Positions 43,181 to 53,605 of a stretch of 64,000 nucleotides of DNA are shown here, in pieces. This stretch comes from Gyrodactylus bullatarudis (lineage: Eukaryota; Platyhelminthes; Monogenea; Gyrodactylidea; Gyrodactylidae): positions 1-64,000 of the forward strand of contig SSNU01000087.1 of assembly GCA_012064415.1 (NCBI GenBank). The letters run 5' to 3'. Each line of letters opens with the position of its first letter. Position 1 is the first letter of the stretch. Both the position numbers and the translations under genes were made by a program. The notes under the pieces are model-generated. The model saw only the letters and a list, made by a program, of their open reading frames with translations, made no database searches and was not told the origin of the DNA.

Positions 43181-43890
43181 TTTGTATCAGCAGCGCACCT
43201 CTCTTTCTTATCTTTGAATAATTTATTGAACGCTTAGTCTTGAGTCATTTTATTAATCATGTCATATTTATAGTTTTTTGAAACTCTAATTTATTGAATT
43301 GAAATTAATAATCTCGAGTCAATTCAATACATGATGAACAGAGATAGTAAATACCAAACCTTAAACTATCACATTGATTAGTCAATAAAAATTCAAGTAG
43401 ATAAAATGAATATTATTTTCTTCTTCTGCCCTAAAATTGAAAAAAATAAGAATAGTGTATGATCACTAGGCCCTTTCGGGTTGTTTCTATTATGGAGTTT
43501 TTATGCAGATAGGATTGTTATTCTCAAGATATATAATTGAAAAATGAATCACGGGGGTCTCTTCCAAGTTTGGCTCACGGGTATGCTATGCATTATATTC
43601 ACTTTACTTGACAGCAGATATTCAGATCATTTATATGGGAGAGAATATTTTGTTGTGAATATTTTTATTTAACCATAAATATGGCATCATCAATATAAAC
43701 TTTTTCACCATCTGATTGAAACTTCGTCTGAAGTAGGACTGATTTTTTCCCTTTTTAAAAAGTTTAAAAATATATCTATTGAAATGTTGTTTTCTGCAGT
43801 TTCATAAAAATCAATTCACTTTTGTTTCTGGTTCAACCTTATTTCAGTATAATGTTTCAAGGATCAGACATGATTTTAAATTGATTGATG
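43181..43890. other. AT-rich non-coding gap
   Basis: Nothing recognised. Confidence 0.4.
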
Positions 43891-44348
43891 CATTAACCCC
43901 TCATTTCGAATCTTAATTCCATTTTGTAAGCCGACTCATCATTTCAAAGATAATAGAGGTTGATATTGGCATTTTTTGGCTCTAAAACCAGTTATCTTGT
44001 GAACTATAAGAGATATCGAGCAGGCGATTGCATATTTGAAATCTACGGCTATTGTTTTTTGATAGAAAGTTATTTTATTTTTTTCTGAGACCTCAGCAAA
44101 TAGGTTTTCAAAAAAACGTTAAAATATTTTTTTGAATATTTGACAAAATTTTCAAAAATTCACCCTTCTTCAAGTAACTATGGTGTGCATCAGTGAAAAG
44201 CTATCTTTATGGATTATTCATATTAGCTTAATAAATTTCCTTTCTAATGAGGGGTAAACAAATTGTTTTAGGTATCTTTCAGTTAAAATTATCGCTCAAG
44301 AAAGAGTTGTTTTCCACTGGTGGAACAATGGGGCATGAAGGGTTAATA
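43891..44348. repeat. Possible TTAA-flanked element (piggyBac-type MITE)
   Basis: TTAACCCCTCATTTCG at the left and CATGAAGGGTTAA at the right form short inverted ends with TTAA at both sides. The interior has no ORF. The match between ends is short, so this is tentative. Confidence 0.35.
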
Positions 44349-44379
44349 TCCTTGCAAATCGTCTGGTTCAGTTTTCTTC

Positions 44380-44466
44380 TATAAATTGATTTGAAAGATC
44401 GGATGTCTCCTGCGTCCAGTGGTTGACAAACAGAATTACAATTTGTTGGCAAAAAATCTATCTATA
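44380..44466 (-). pseudogene. Tigger-like transposase scrap
   Basis: Reverse strand: IDFLPTNCNSVCQPLDAGDI, RSFKSIYRR, matching the third-Asp region of the transposase at 15715-16125. Confidence 0.65.
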
Positions 44467-44570
44467 AGGAAGGTTAGAGAAAAATAGCGTATATTTGATC
44501 GATAAACATTATATTTCGCCGGTTCTCTTCAGACTCTACCACGGTAACATTAAACTTTTGAAATATTATT
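44461..44570 (-). repeat. PLE pLTR fragment with hammerhead remnant
   Basis: Reverse strand: gagt, CTGAAGA, gaaccggc, GAAA, tataatgttta. It matches the pLTR of copy 5 (including aaggaaggttagaga) without any coding sequence. Confidence 0.55.
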
Positions 44571-44953
44571 TTTAAACGTTCTTAGGTTTGAAACAGACAA
44601 TATATTTTCTTATTTTAATATTGGATAACTCTTCATCAATATTATGACTTTTTTTCGATTATCTCGAATCAATTCATGATTCCATTCAATAAGGATTTTC
44701 TGTTGAAATATTCAACTAAATTATCTGTAACACTTTGATTCACCAGATGGCTTAAAGATAAAAATTATTTGATCTCTCTTATGAATTTAACTTTAGATTC
44801 AAATACTTTTCTAGATGCCATCTTGTTATTCTTCCAAAACTTCTTTAGATAGAGGAAAGATGCACTGTATTCAGTCATATCACAAGATGAATCAAGTTCA
44901 CTAGTTATTCAACTTAGATATTGACAGAATTCAATGAAGAACTCATTGTGAGG
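44571..44953 (-). other. Coding-like but unidentified stretch
   Basis: Between about 44930 and 44640 the reverse strand can be read, apart from stops, as SELDSSCDMTEYSASFLYLK and FWKNNKMASRKVFESKVKF. The composition looks protein-like, but I recognise no family. Confidence 0.25.
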
Positions 44954-45627
44954 CCCCTGTTCCACATAAAGTTGGTTTAGTAATTGGCCTAGGAAAGAGG
45001 ATAAGAAGGATAGTGAGTCCAGAGGAAATACCTAAAGAAATAGAGAACACGAAGATATGTTTAATGGAAAACGGTTATCCTAATAAATTTGTGGACAAAT
45101 TTATCAACTTACCAGTCGATAGAGATGTCGTTGAAAACACAGATGAAGTTGAGAAAACCAACATTTTCATGAAACTTAATTTCAAAGGAGATGGTTTTAG
45201 CAATGATTTAAGAAGAAAGTTAACTGATCTCATCAATCAACATTATAACAACATACAATTGAAAATTGTATTTAAAACTCAGAGATTATTTAACCTAATT
45301 CATAAAGATTTGCTGAAACCTGAAGAGAAAACTCTATTGATTTATAAATTCCAATGTGACTGTGGAGCTACTTATATAGGTCGTACAATTAGGAAGTTGT
45401 CAACTAGAGGGAACGATCATCTTAAGAAAGACACAGCGGTGACCAGGCATCTAAGACAGGACGGGCATGAAGCTTCAATTTCAAATTTTTCCATCTTATA
45501 CAAAAATGCAGGGGATGACAGTACAGACGTTTGGGTGAAGGAGAAATTCTTCATTAATCGATATAAACCAAACTTATGTGTTCAAAAAAACTATTCTTAT
45601 AATCTTCAACTACCTTGGCCTATGTGA
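44954..45627 (+). CDS. PLE linker and GIY-YIG endonuclease, short-tail subfamily
   Basis: The frame is open from 44954 (VPHKVGLVIGLGKRIRR, the RT-thumb end) to the stop at 45627; the element is 5'-truncated there. It includes MENGYPNKFVDKFI, FMKLNFKGDGFSND, LKIVFKTQRLFNLIHKD and the nuclease: LIYKFQCDCGATYIGRTIRK (GIY-YIG pair with CxC), GNDHL, TAVTRHL and KPNLCVQKNY. It ends LQLPWPM with no long Ser-rich tail, unlike the other subfamilies. It is the least damaged nuclease of this subfamily; copies at 3105, 18310, 27777 and 33808 are relatives. The true protein start would be far upstream in a full element. Confidence 0.82.
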
Positions 45628-45845
45628 GCTTTTTCACTTTTCTCTCCACTGTTGCTACTTATTGGAGAGTTTTGGTGTTTTTTCAGCTCACATTATATTC
45701 TGATTTTCTTTGACTTTTACTATTTCTTTCATAATTTGTAAATTATCTTCAATGAATTTTTAACTTATATCATTTTTAAAGTATTGCCACTGATGATGCT
45801 TTGTGAAATGTACATATGGCCTTCAATATAATCTTTTTTCTTATT
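45628..45845 (+). repeat. 3' UTR/pLTR of the short-tail PLE
   Basis: The block 'tctccactgttgct' to 'tacatatggcc' recurs at 3262-3345 (minus), 3895-4065 and 19590-19775. It ends with the hammerhead at 45786-45820. Confidence 0.7.
45786..45820 (+). ncRNA. Hammerhead ribozyme with UGUACA stem III
   Basis: GCCA, CTGATGA (45790-45796), tgctttgt, GAAA, TGTACA self-complementary stem III, cleavage position after TA, TGGC pairing with GCCA. The core is intact. The stem III and stem I sequences differ completely from the ATAAAGC-type hammerheads of the other PLEs. Confidence 0.65.
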
Positions 45846-46289
45846 CCCAAAATAATCAATAAATCTTTAGAATGACCAAAATGAGAAAAATAATTTTGCA
45901 TAGTGATTAAATAGTCAAAATATTACAAGCACGTTGGCAGAATTTAGGAAAATAAGGTTAACGTGTAGAATTAAAAATGTTAAAATCTGTTGAGATGAGG
46001 TTATTGTAATTGGTATAGTTTTACTTCTGAATATATAGGTCTAAGGTATTCTTGGATTTATTCCGGATGTTTTTATTTAGAGTGAATTCTCTAAGAATTT
46101 TATTGAGAAATTACTAATCCGATTTAAAAAGTAATCAACCCTATACTATGAAGTAGGCATAATTTAATTAAAATAAAAAGTACTAGAGTTTTCTTTGATG
46201 ATGTTTTTCCATAAGTAGAATTAAAACGAACTCATATTTGTTTGTGAATGATTTTTAATACCATTAGTTAGTTGTGCAAACGTTCAGAG
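45846..46289. other. AT-rich non-coding gap
   Basis: Nothing recognised. Confidence 0.4.
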
Positions 46290-46318
46290 TATAATAAGTA
46301 AAAAAGGATGCCGAAAGG

Positions 46319-46362
46319 GTGAGGAATAAGCGCTTTATTTCAGGCATACTCATCAGCCTCTT
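46319..46362 (-). ncRNA. Hammerhead ribozyme, left arm
   Basis: Reverse strand: GAGG, CTGATGA, gtatgcct, GAAA, taaagcgctta stem III, CCTC pairing with GAGG. The core is intact. Confidence 0.65.
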
Positions 46363-46543
46363 ACATTGTAGATATATACAAAATAAAAATAAAACTTTGG
46401 CTCTCTCGGGGTAATCTTTATATTATCACATCGTCAATTGTTTTCTGGATGTTAGGTATGTTAATTGGTATTCCCACTCTAGGGTGAGAGTACCATTGGA
46501 ATATACACGTTACATAAAAGTTATGCATATGTTACAGTATATT

Positions 46544-46634
46544 CTTAACCCCTTCGAACCCGTTAAAATGCAGCGATCGCCTAAAACTATTGATTTAGAG
46601 GTCGTATACGACCTCTGGGATCGAAGGGGTTAAA
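46544..46634. repeat. 90-base TTAA-flanked palindromic MITE
   Basis: TTAACCCCTTCGAACCC ... GGGATCGAAGGGGTTAA: short inverted ends with TTAA at both sides, the pattern of piggyBac-type insertions. It includes an inner palindrome gaggtcgtatacgacctc. A related copy is at 47878-47958. Confidence 0.55.
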
Positions 46635-46890
46635 ATTAGTTTTTATATAAATATCCTAGTATAATCTTAAAACCAGTACAAAACTAGTATATCCTTAAAA
46701 TAATTAAAATTTAAAGAATATTCTAATCTCATACTGGGCTTGTCAAGTTTGTCTTTTTTCTTATTCAAAACTTTCAAGATAATATCACTATGGAATTGGT
46801 CACATTTATTTTTTACAGTCCTCCGAAATAAAAATTTGACAGGCTTCGTGAAAAACATTTTTTGTGTTTTTATCACTTTATCGTCTAGTC

Positions 46891-46992
46891 ATGTCAAAGT
46901 CAGAAGAAGCAAGAGTAAGAGAAGCTTTCGAAAAATATTTGGAGGATTTGGATTTTAAACCAGCTTTTCTCTCTGTTCTAAAACCCATTTAA
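46891..46992 (+). other. Small ORF of 33 codons
   Basis: MSKSEEARVREAFEKYLEDL then DFKPAFLSVLKPI, charged and helix-forming, too short to classify. The composition could fit the N-terminus of a LINE ORF1, but nothing proves it. The sequence after it (46955-47185) recurs at 52715-52935. Confidence 0.25.
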
Positions 46993-47185
46993 ATTTATAA
47001 TTTTTCTGCAATATCATCAGGATTCAAAGTCTTATAATGAATTATTTTGAAAATAATGTATTAAAATGATACTTTATTATAGCATGGTATTTTTCATTCA
47101 TATCAATGATCTAAATCTACAATTTTTTGAGGTCTAGAGCTGATTTTCATGGTTTAACAGTTAGCTGAGCTCAAAAATACCCCTG
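46955..47185 (+). repeat. Dispersed repeat, copy 1
   Basis: ttttaaaccagc ... tgagctcaaaaata resembles 52715-52935 over about 220 bases at roughly 75 percent by eye. No coding function was seen. Confidence 0.5.
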
Positions 47186-47762
47186 TCAAAGTAATTCGTC
47201 TAATTGTAAAAAGAAAGATCTTTCATGTAATTCTAAGTGCCATCATTTCCTGTCTTGCTCAAATAAATAAAATTTATGAATTGGATATTTTGATCCAACT
47301 TTCATTACTTTCTTATGTGATAGTAATTAGGTCTCCAGTGATATCATCTTGAAAGTTTTGAATAAGAAAAAAGACAAACTTGACAAGCCCAGTACGAGAA
47401 GCGCTGTTATAGTTGTCTGAAATCTTACTTCTTCTTCTAATTCATTCTCGTTCTTTATTTGCTGACAAAGGTACTCCATACCCGTATTTGTTTCTAACAA
47501 TATATTCATACATTGGGAATACAAAGTGCATGAAAATGAACTCATTTATCTGTAATCATGAACATAAGCATATCTTGTACTATATCATAGATGTATGCAT
47601 AACTTTTATGTAACGTGTATATTCCAATGGTACTCTCACCCTAGAGTGGGAATACCAATTAACATACCTAACATCCAGAAAACAATTGACGATGTGATAA
47701 TATAAAGATTACCCCGAGAGAGCCAAAGTTTTATTTTTATTTTGTATATATCTACCATGTAA

Positions 47763-47802
47763 GAGGCTGATGAGTATGCCTGAAATAAAGCGCTTATTCC
47801 TC
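47763..47802 (+). ncRNA. Hammerhead ribozyme, right arm
   Basis: GAGG (47763-47766), CTGATGA (47767-47773), gtatgcct, GAAA, taaagcgctta, CCTC (47799-47802). Confidence 0.65.
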
Positions 47803-47877
47803 ACCCTTTCGGCATCCTTTTTTACTTATTGAACTCATATTTAGATTTGTTATGTATAAACTTTTCTAATAAACATG

Positions 47878-47958
47878 TTCAACCCCTTCGAACCCGTTAC
47901 AATGCAGCGATTCCCTAAAACTGTTAATTTATAGGTCTGGGATCGAATGGGTTAAAAT
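47878..47958. repeat. Second copy of the TTAA palindromic MITE
   Basis: aaccccttcgaacccgtta ... gggatcgaatgggttaa resembles 46544-46634; the left TTAA has changed to TCAA. Confidence 0.5.
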
Positions 47959-48454
47959 ATTTTTCACAATTTAACTGAATATATTTTTTGCATAGAGAAC
48001 AGTGTGAAATGTATGTTGCTATCATTAATAATAAGGGATAATTACAAAAGAAATGCATTTTTAAAATTCACATTACCTTCCTAATGAGTTCAGAAACAAA
48101 AAAAAGTAATATTCTTGATGAAGTTCGGCTATATTATCGTAAAAATAGTTTATATTTGTACTACTCGTTTTTGTCTCGAAAATACTCGAGCATTATGAGC
48201 AAACATGTTTGTATTAAATAAAAATTCTCTTTCATGATTAGAAAAGAGAATACTCAAATTTTATATCATTAAACTAGTGAAAATCTACTAAAAATAATAA
48301 AAATACGAGTAAAAATTCGCAACTAAGAATGTTATAAAACTAAAGAAATATCATTCACTTATTTTTTCTGTGTTCATTAGTATAATACGCAATTCCGGCA
48401 TATAACTCTCGAGAATTTACTATTTCTCATTAGGCATTATAAATATTTCGTGAA

Positions 48455-49600
48455 TACAGTGAGTTGCATAGATAACGCCTCAAGATATACCAAAATATAA
48501 TCTGTTATTTATACCTCTCTGTCCCAATTTCATTGAACAATAATATTCGAGTATCCTATCAACCAATGAGATTGAAGTATGGTTTATCTCTATCCACTTT
48601 TTCTGTTTCCCAGTATTATCACGTTTTAGAAAATATGATTCTATATTTTACCAAGTTGAAAAGATAATTTTCTTGGCTTAAACAAGAAATAAAATTTAGT
48701 TCTAGCATCACGCATTACTGAAATAAAATTGCTAATGTTCAGTTTAGGAACGCAGGTTTTTAAAACTGTATTTAACCCTGCAATTAGTTACAAGTAGATT
48801 TGAGAACTCATTATTAAGAGTTAAACGATATTGAAATAGTTCAAAATAGAATCTTTATTAAAAAAAGCTCTTATTTCAGATACTTAATTTGTTTTTATCG
48901 GCACATTTTTACAATATCATTCATGGATATAAAAGATGTAAAATTTTGTTGAACTTTTATCAGCTGGATCGATATTTTGTCATTGTTGAACTGTGCTAGC
49001 GTTCGGGATTAATTCCAGTCTCAAAACAACATGTATGTGGAAGAATGATGACGATCATCAAATCAGCTAAGTCAATTGATAAGAATATATGGCATTGCTC
49101 ACCTTGTCGGGCTAAAATTTCGATTAGAGATGGTTAGTTTTCCTTATCTAATATACTTTAGGAACCTTTTAACTAGGTTGTGAAATTTTCATCGAGCCAG
49201 CATTAAAGACAATTAGTTTATAAGTATGGATCTGAAATAGATTCAAAATTTAAATCACATCAATTATGAATGTAGAACCGACTATAATTATAATTTCATG
49301 AGTTCAGAGTTATTTTATTTCAGCGTAATGCTATAAACTTATTTTTTATTTCTTGTTTAAGCCAAGAAAATTCTCTTTTCAACTTAGTAGAATATAGAAT
49401 CATATTTTCTAAAACGTAATCATACTGGGGAAAGAGAGTAGAAACAGAAAAAGTGGATAAGTAAGAACTATGCTTCAATCTCGTTGGTTGATAGGATACT
49501 CGAATATTATTGGTCAATGAAATTGGGACAGAGAGGTATGAATAAGGGATTATATTTTTGGGTAAAGTTATCTCGAGGCGTTATCTATGTGTTACAGTTA
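48455..49600. mobile_element. Inverted-repeat element family C
   Basis: The arms 48455-48700 and 49344-49597 are reverse complements (tgcatagataacgcctc ... ggcttaaacaagaaataaa). The interior of about 640 bases is AT-rich without a recognised ORF. Fragments occur at 40285-40430 and near 13840. Confidence 0.7.
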
Positions 49601-49854
49601 AAGTAATGAATTAGGGGATATCAAAACTCCATAGTTAATCTTGATAAACCAGAAGCTTTTAGTTAAAGTAATGAAATAATTAAATTTTCATTAACTTAAC
49701 CGAAAATTCCTTGAAATTATACACGAAGCATGGTTTGTATATTCGATCTACTATCAATGTACTATATACATCTTATTCGTTGTATAATATGGGATATTAA
49801 TATAATTATATTATCTGAATTAGTAGAAATATTCATTTCTTAGTGGATTTTGAA

Positions 49855-50215
49855 GACGAGTAATAAAGCTTTTATTTCACCGGTTCTCATCAGACTCTTA
49901 CACTGGCTTGATATTTATACATACAATAATGAAAAATTCTCTAATGGGAATTGGAAGAATATCACAGGGAGGAGGGGTAGGGTATCACTGAGTTGATTGT
50001 CTTTTCTTAAGAAAGGGATCCAGTTGTAACTGACCGCTACATCTTTTCCTTTTGAATCGTTGTTTTTTAATTGCAAACTTTTTTGATTCAGTGATAATTA
50101 AAGGTTGGGTATCAATTTGATTATTAACTTCCCTTGACTTTTCCTGATTTGGATTTTCACCCTTAGCTGTTACTGGACATGAAGCGGGTACAATTTGAAG
50201 ACTAATTGCAATAAT
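49855..50215 (-). mobile_element. Penelope-like element copy 17, 3' end only
   Basis: Reverse strand from 50215: VPASCPVTAKGENPNQEKSR, VNNQIDTQPLIITE, a basic FKRKR block and the terminal QLQLDPFLKKRQSTQ before the stop at 49985-49987. The pLTR with an intact hammerhead follows. The 5' truncation lies within the tail. Confidence 0.75.
49858..49897 (-). ncRNA. Hammerhead ribozyme (PLE type), intact core
   Basis: Reverse strand: GAGT, CTGATGA, gaaccggt, GAAA, taaaagctttat stem III, cleavage position, ACTC pairing with GAGT. Confidence 0.75.
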
Positions 50216-50594
50216 TATATCAATTTAGAATATATTATACGGAAAGAATTTTGGTTTATTTTTTTCAATAAAGTAAAATAAAATCAAGCTTTATTCAAGT
50301 AATATATTTCATAGATATAATATATTTAAATCCTCATTTTTACTATAGTAATTTTACTTTAGTGATAAGAATATATCGCTTTCATTTCTTGGCATACTCA
50401 TCTGCTTATACATGAAGAAAATGTATATTTTGGTCCAGATAGGAAAAACTATTAAAAATTAAATTAAACACTTGACCTGTAAAAAATCATACACGAAAAA
50501 ACTTGAAATTAACCCTCTACTGGAAAATAATTTTTGAAAGTCTCTCCTTCTGTATAATTGCAACCAATTATCCTATATTTCGATTTCACCTATA

Positions 50595-51360
50595 TTGACA
50601 CTGATAGTAACTATTTCTAGAGCATCATTAATTTTTGAGTTTATTCCAAAATTAGCCCATTTTTTTCCAAAATTAGCGCAATTTAAAGGTTTTATTCCAA
50701 AATTAGAGCATATTTTTCTATTTTTTTCCAAAATTAGCACATATATTTCCAAAATTAACGTATCTAGTATATCGAATGCAGTATTCTCAATTTCCTGGCT
50801 GATCCAAATTAGTATTTTTTGGATCCGTTAACTTTCTACAAAAATGTTCATAACACTTGTTGCTATTCCTTTTAACAAAGGATTGACTAACTCATAACAT
50901 CTCTTTTGAGAGGAGATAAATTTTCGTAAGTCTCCTTGAAATTCACCATTAGTAAATGAATGATACAAAGTGAAAGCTCGATTATACTTGAAAACAACGA
51001 TTTCTGATTGGACCGAAATAAATTCACCAAGCTGTACACGGTACAGTGAACAATCCTATTCAGAACCAAAATAGATTTATCAGTGTATTCCTTAATTAAA
51101 ATAAACTAAATAAACCATACAACTATAGCAGCTACAGTTTGAAAAAAATACTAATTAGGCAAATATAAGGGGGTGAATAACTTTTTTATGAATAATCTTA
51201 ATTTTGTAATCATTTACCTTTGGAATAAATATTAAAAATATGCGCTAATTTTGGAATAACACCTCTTAAAAACGCTAATTTTGAAATAACACCTTTAAAG
51301 TGCGCTAATTTTGGAATTAACTCTTTTTTTCTCATAATAATGTCGATATTTTTCAAAGGA
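50595..51360. repeat. CCAAAATTAG motif clusters in inverted arrangement
   Basis: Copies of CCAAAATTAG or close variants begin near 50646, 50667, 50697, 50728 and 50749. The complement CTAATTTTGG occurs near 51245, 51275 and 51303. The segments around them are partly reverse-complementary (gcgcaatttaaaggttttattcc against the region at 51270-51310), forming a loose inverted repeat about 700 bases across. Confidence 0.55.
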
Positions 51361-51829
51361 TTAAGCAATATATGTAAGCAATTTTTTCAGCCGGATTTCC
51401 ATCATCTCTTTGAAACTCGTCTCAGGAATTGTTCAACCTTCAGAAAATCCTTTTAAATCCTAACTATATCAAAGTAGCCATTCATTTCTTGAGGCTTAAT
51501 ACCTATGAGTAATGGAATATTTCAAACCAAATTTCTATTATGTTGATTTTTTAATCAGGACAGGAGTTCACAATATGATATGAGACTAATATTATTTGTT
51601 CCTTTATCTACAGTACGACCTGAGACTTATCTATCTACTATCTGTTTCGATTTGAAATTCAAATATGTGGTGGGATATATATTACCTAAGCACCTATATC
51701 GAAATATTTATAGTAACCTTTGTAAGTATAGGTGCTGCACTATTCATTAAAGATATTACTAATAAGTAACAAAATTGAGCATAAAAACCTTAGAATTAAA
51801 TTTATAAACTTATCGTAACATATAGTGAC

Positions 51830-52690
51830 CGAAGTTATATGTTTCCCACTGTTTATTTCTTGTATAATTACCATAATAATCAACTTTATGTGACCAGAGA
51901 AATATGAAAAGATTTGTTAATTTCCAATGAATACTACTATGAAAAAATTAATTCGATATTGTTTACCTATTTATAAAAAAATTTAATATTATGCTATATA
52001 AATGAAAACGTAATGTCCTTCTCAAATTTTTATCAACTAATAACGTTTTTATGTTCGATAGTTATCATTATTCTGAATAAGTAGGGTTCAATGGATACTG
52101 GAAAAATACTAGTTTAAATTTAAAAATTGCCAAATCAATACTAGAAAGGATTAAACAGGTGGCTGGAAAAATCGTTGTCTAGATTAAAAATACAAAGAAA
52201 TTGAATGAATCAGATTGAGTTGTTCAAGCGACATTAAAGAAACAATTTAATCTATGCTGAAGGAAGGTCCTAAAGATCTGTTTCTAGGATAATCAATGGT
52301 ACTTTTGATCGAATGAACTAACTATACAAGAAAATCCTCGAATACGAGGATTGGAAGTTGGCAATTTTTTTTCAAATAAGATTTGAATAGTTTGAATAGC
52401 CTTATTTTATAACTAGGAATCAAAAAATAGCCCAACCTTAAGAGAACTGATAAAAAATTTAATTTTTGCTTGAGAAAATAAGCAAAATTATCTCTTTTCA
52501 GTTTCTCAGAACAAAAATGAACACAATTAATTATAAATATCTGCTTGAAAGTTCTTTATGGCCGTTAAAAGAGGTAAATTCAAATAAAAGATTGATCATT
52601 CAACTAGATAATGCCCCATATATCAGTTCAATCTAAACAGTATAATGGTTTTAGAACTATCAGATTTAAGTTAACACTAGAGCCTCAAAA
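51830..52690 (+). mobile_element. Inverted-repeat element family B, copy 2 (partial)
   Basis: gtgaccgaagttatatgttt ... gaatactactatgaaaaaat at 51830-51960 matches 29883-30020. 52605-52650 (gataatgcccc ... tatcagttcaatct) matches 30150-30190. About 500 unrelated bases lie between. The second arm is not evident. Confidence 0.55.
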
Positions 52691-52714
52691 AGTATTAGAA
52701 TGCTTATTTTAACC

Positions 52715-52935
52715 AGCTATTTCCTCTGTTATGAAAACCATTTTAAACTAATAATTTTTCTACTATGTCATCAGGGTTCAAAGTGATAAGGTCTTTAAAA
52801 GTGAAGATAAGGTATTAAAATAATAATACTTTTATTTCATCCATATCAATGAACTCAATCCTCATTTTTAAGGTAGAGAGATGATTTTCATTGTCTAACA
52901 ATTTGCTAAGCTCAAAAATAGAATTGGAGATAGTA
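52715..52935 (+). repeat. Dispersed repeat, copy 2
   Basis: Partner of 46955-47185 (ctcaaaaata near the end, catatcaatgaactcaatc in the middle). Confidence 0.5.
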
Positions 52936-53007
52936 AATTGGCTGGCTAAACTATACTTTAGGGGCACTCAATATTTTTATCCAGAAAGTCAGGAAAAAAT
53001 TAATTTT

Positions 53008-53583
53008 TTGGATTCCTCTATGCAATGAGCTGATTAGTTTTGAATACAAAAAAAATTTCAGAAAAAAATTTAATCTGACCAAATTTGAGCCGTTTTTTGA
53101 ATTTCGGAAATGTTTCAAATTTCCACTTTTTCAACTTTCAAATCCAAAATTTTTATCGATTTCAAAGATTTGAAGCAGTTAAATATTGATATGCAGGATC
53201 AAAATTAGACGAAGATTTCGATTTCGCCTGCATGTATTCACAGAAATTCGTCAAAACGGTAGGAAATCGAACCATTTGAATTTTTCGATTATCACGAGGT
53301 AAAATGATCCAAAATATAGAGATTAAACTTTTTCTTGGAAAGAGTAATTTTCTCTCAAATTCTACGGCCAAATTCCAAATTCTCCACTAATTTTGATCCT
53401 GAATATCAATATTTAACTGCTTCAAATCTTTGAAATCGATAAAAATTTTGGATTTGAAAGTTGAAAAAAGTGGAAATTTGAAACATTTCCGAAATTCAAA
53501 AAACGGCTCAAATTTGGTCAGATTAAATTTTTTTCTGAAATTTTTTTCGTAATCAAAACTAATCAGCTCATTGCATAGGAAAT
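53008..53583. mobile_element. Foldback element with ~200-base arms
   Basis: The arms 53008-53208 and 53385-53583 are near-perfect reverse complements (gcaatgagctgattag ... gatcaaaatta). The loop is about 176 bases and no coding sequence is recognised. Confidence 0.8.
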
Positions 53584-53605
53584 TCTCATCTTCATGTCAA
53601 CTAGT

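Larger units (their letters stand above)
46290..47833. mobile_element. Non-autonomous element with 240-base inverted pLTR arms
   Basis: The left arm 46290-46528 and right arm 47593-47833 are nearly perfect reverse complements, each with a hammerhead at its outer part. The arm sequence is related to the pLTR of PLE copy 9. An inner inverted pair, 46735-46797 and 47333-47398 (caagtttgtcttttttctta), is nested inside. There is no RT or nuclease ORF. It probably depends on PLE proteins; this is inference. Confidence 0.8.
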
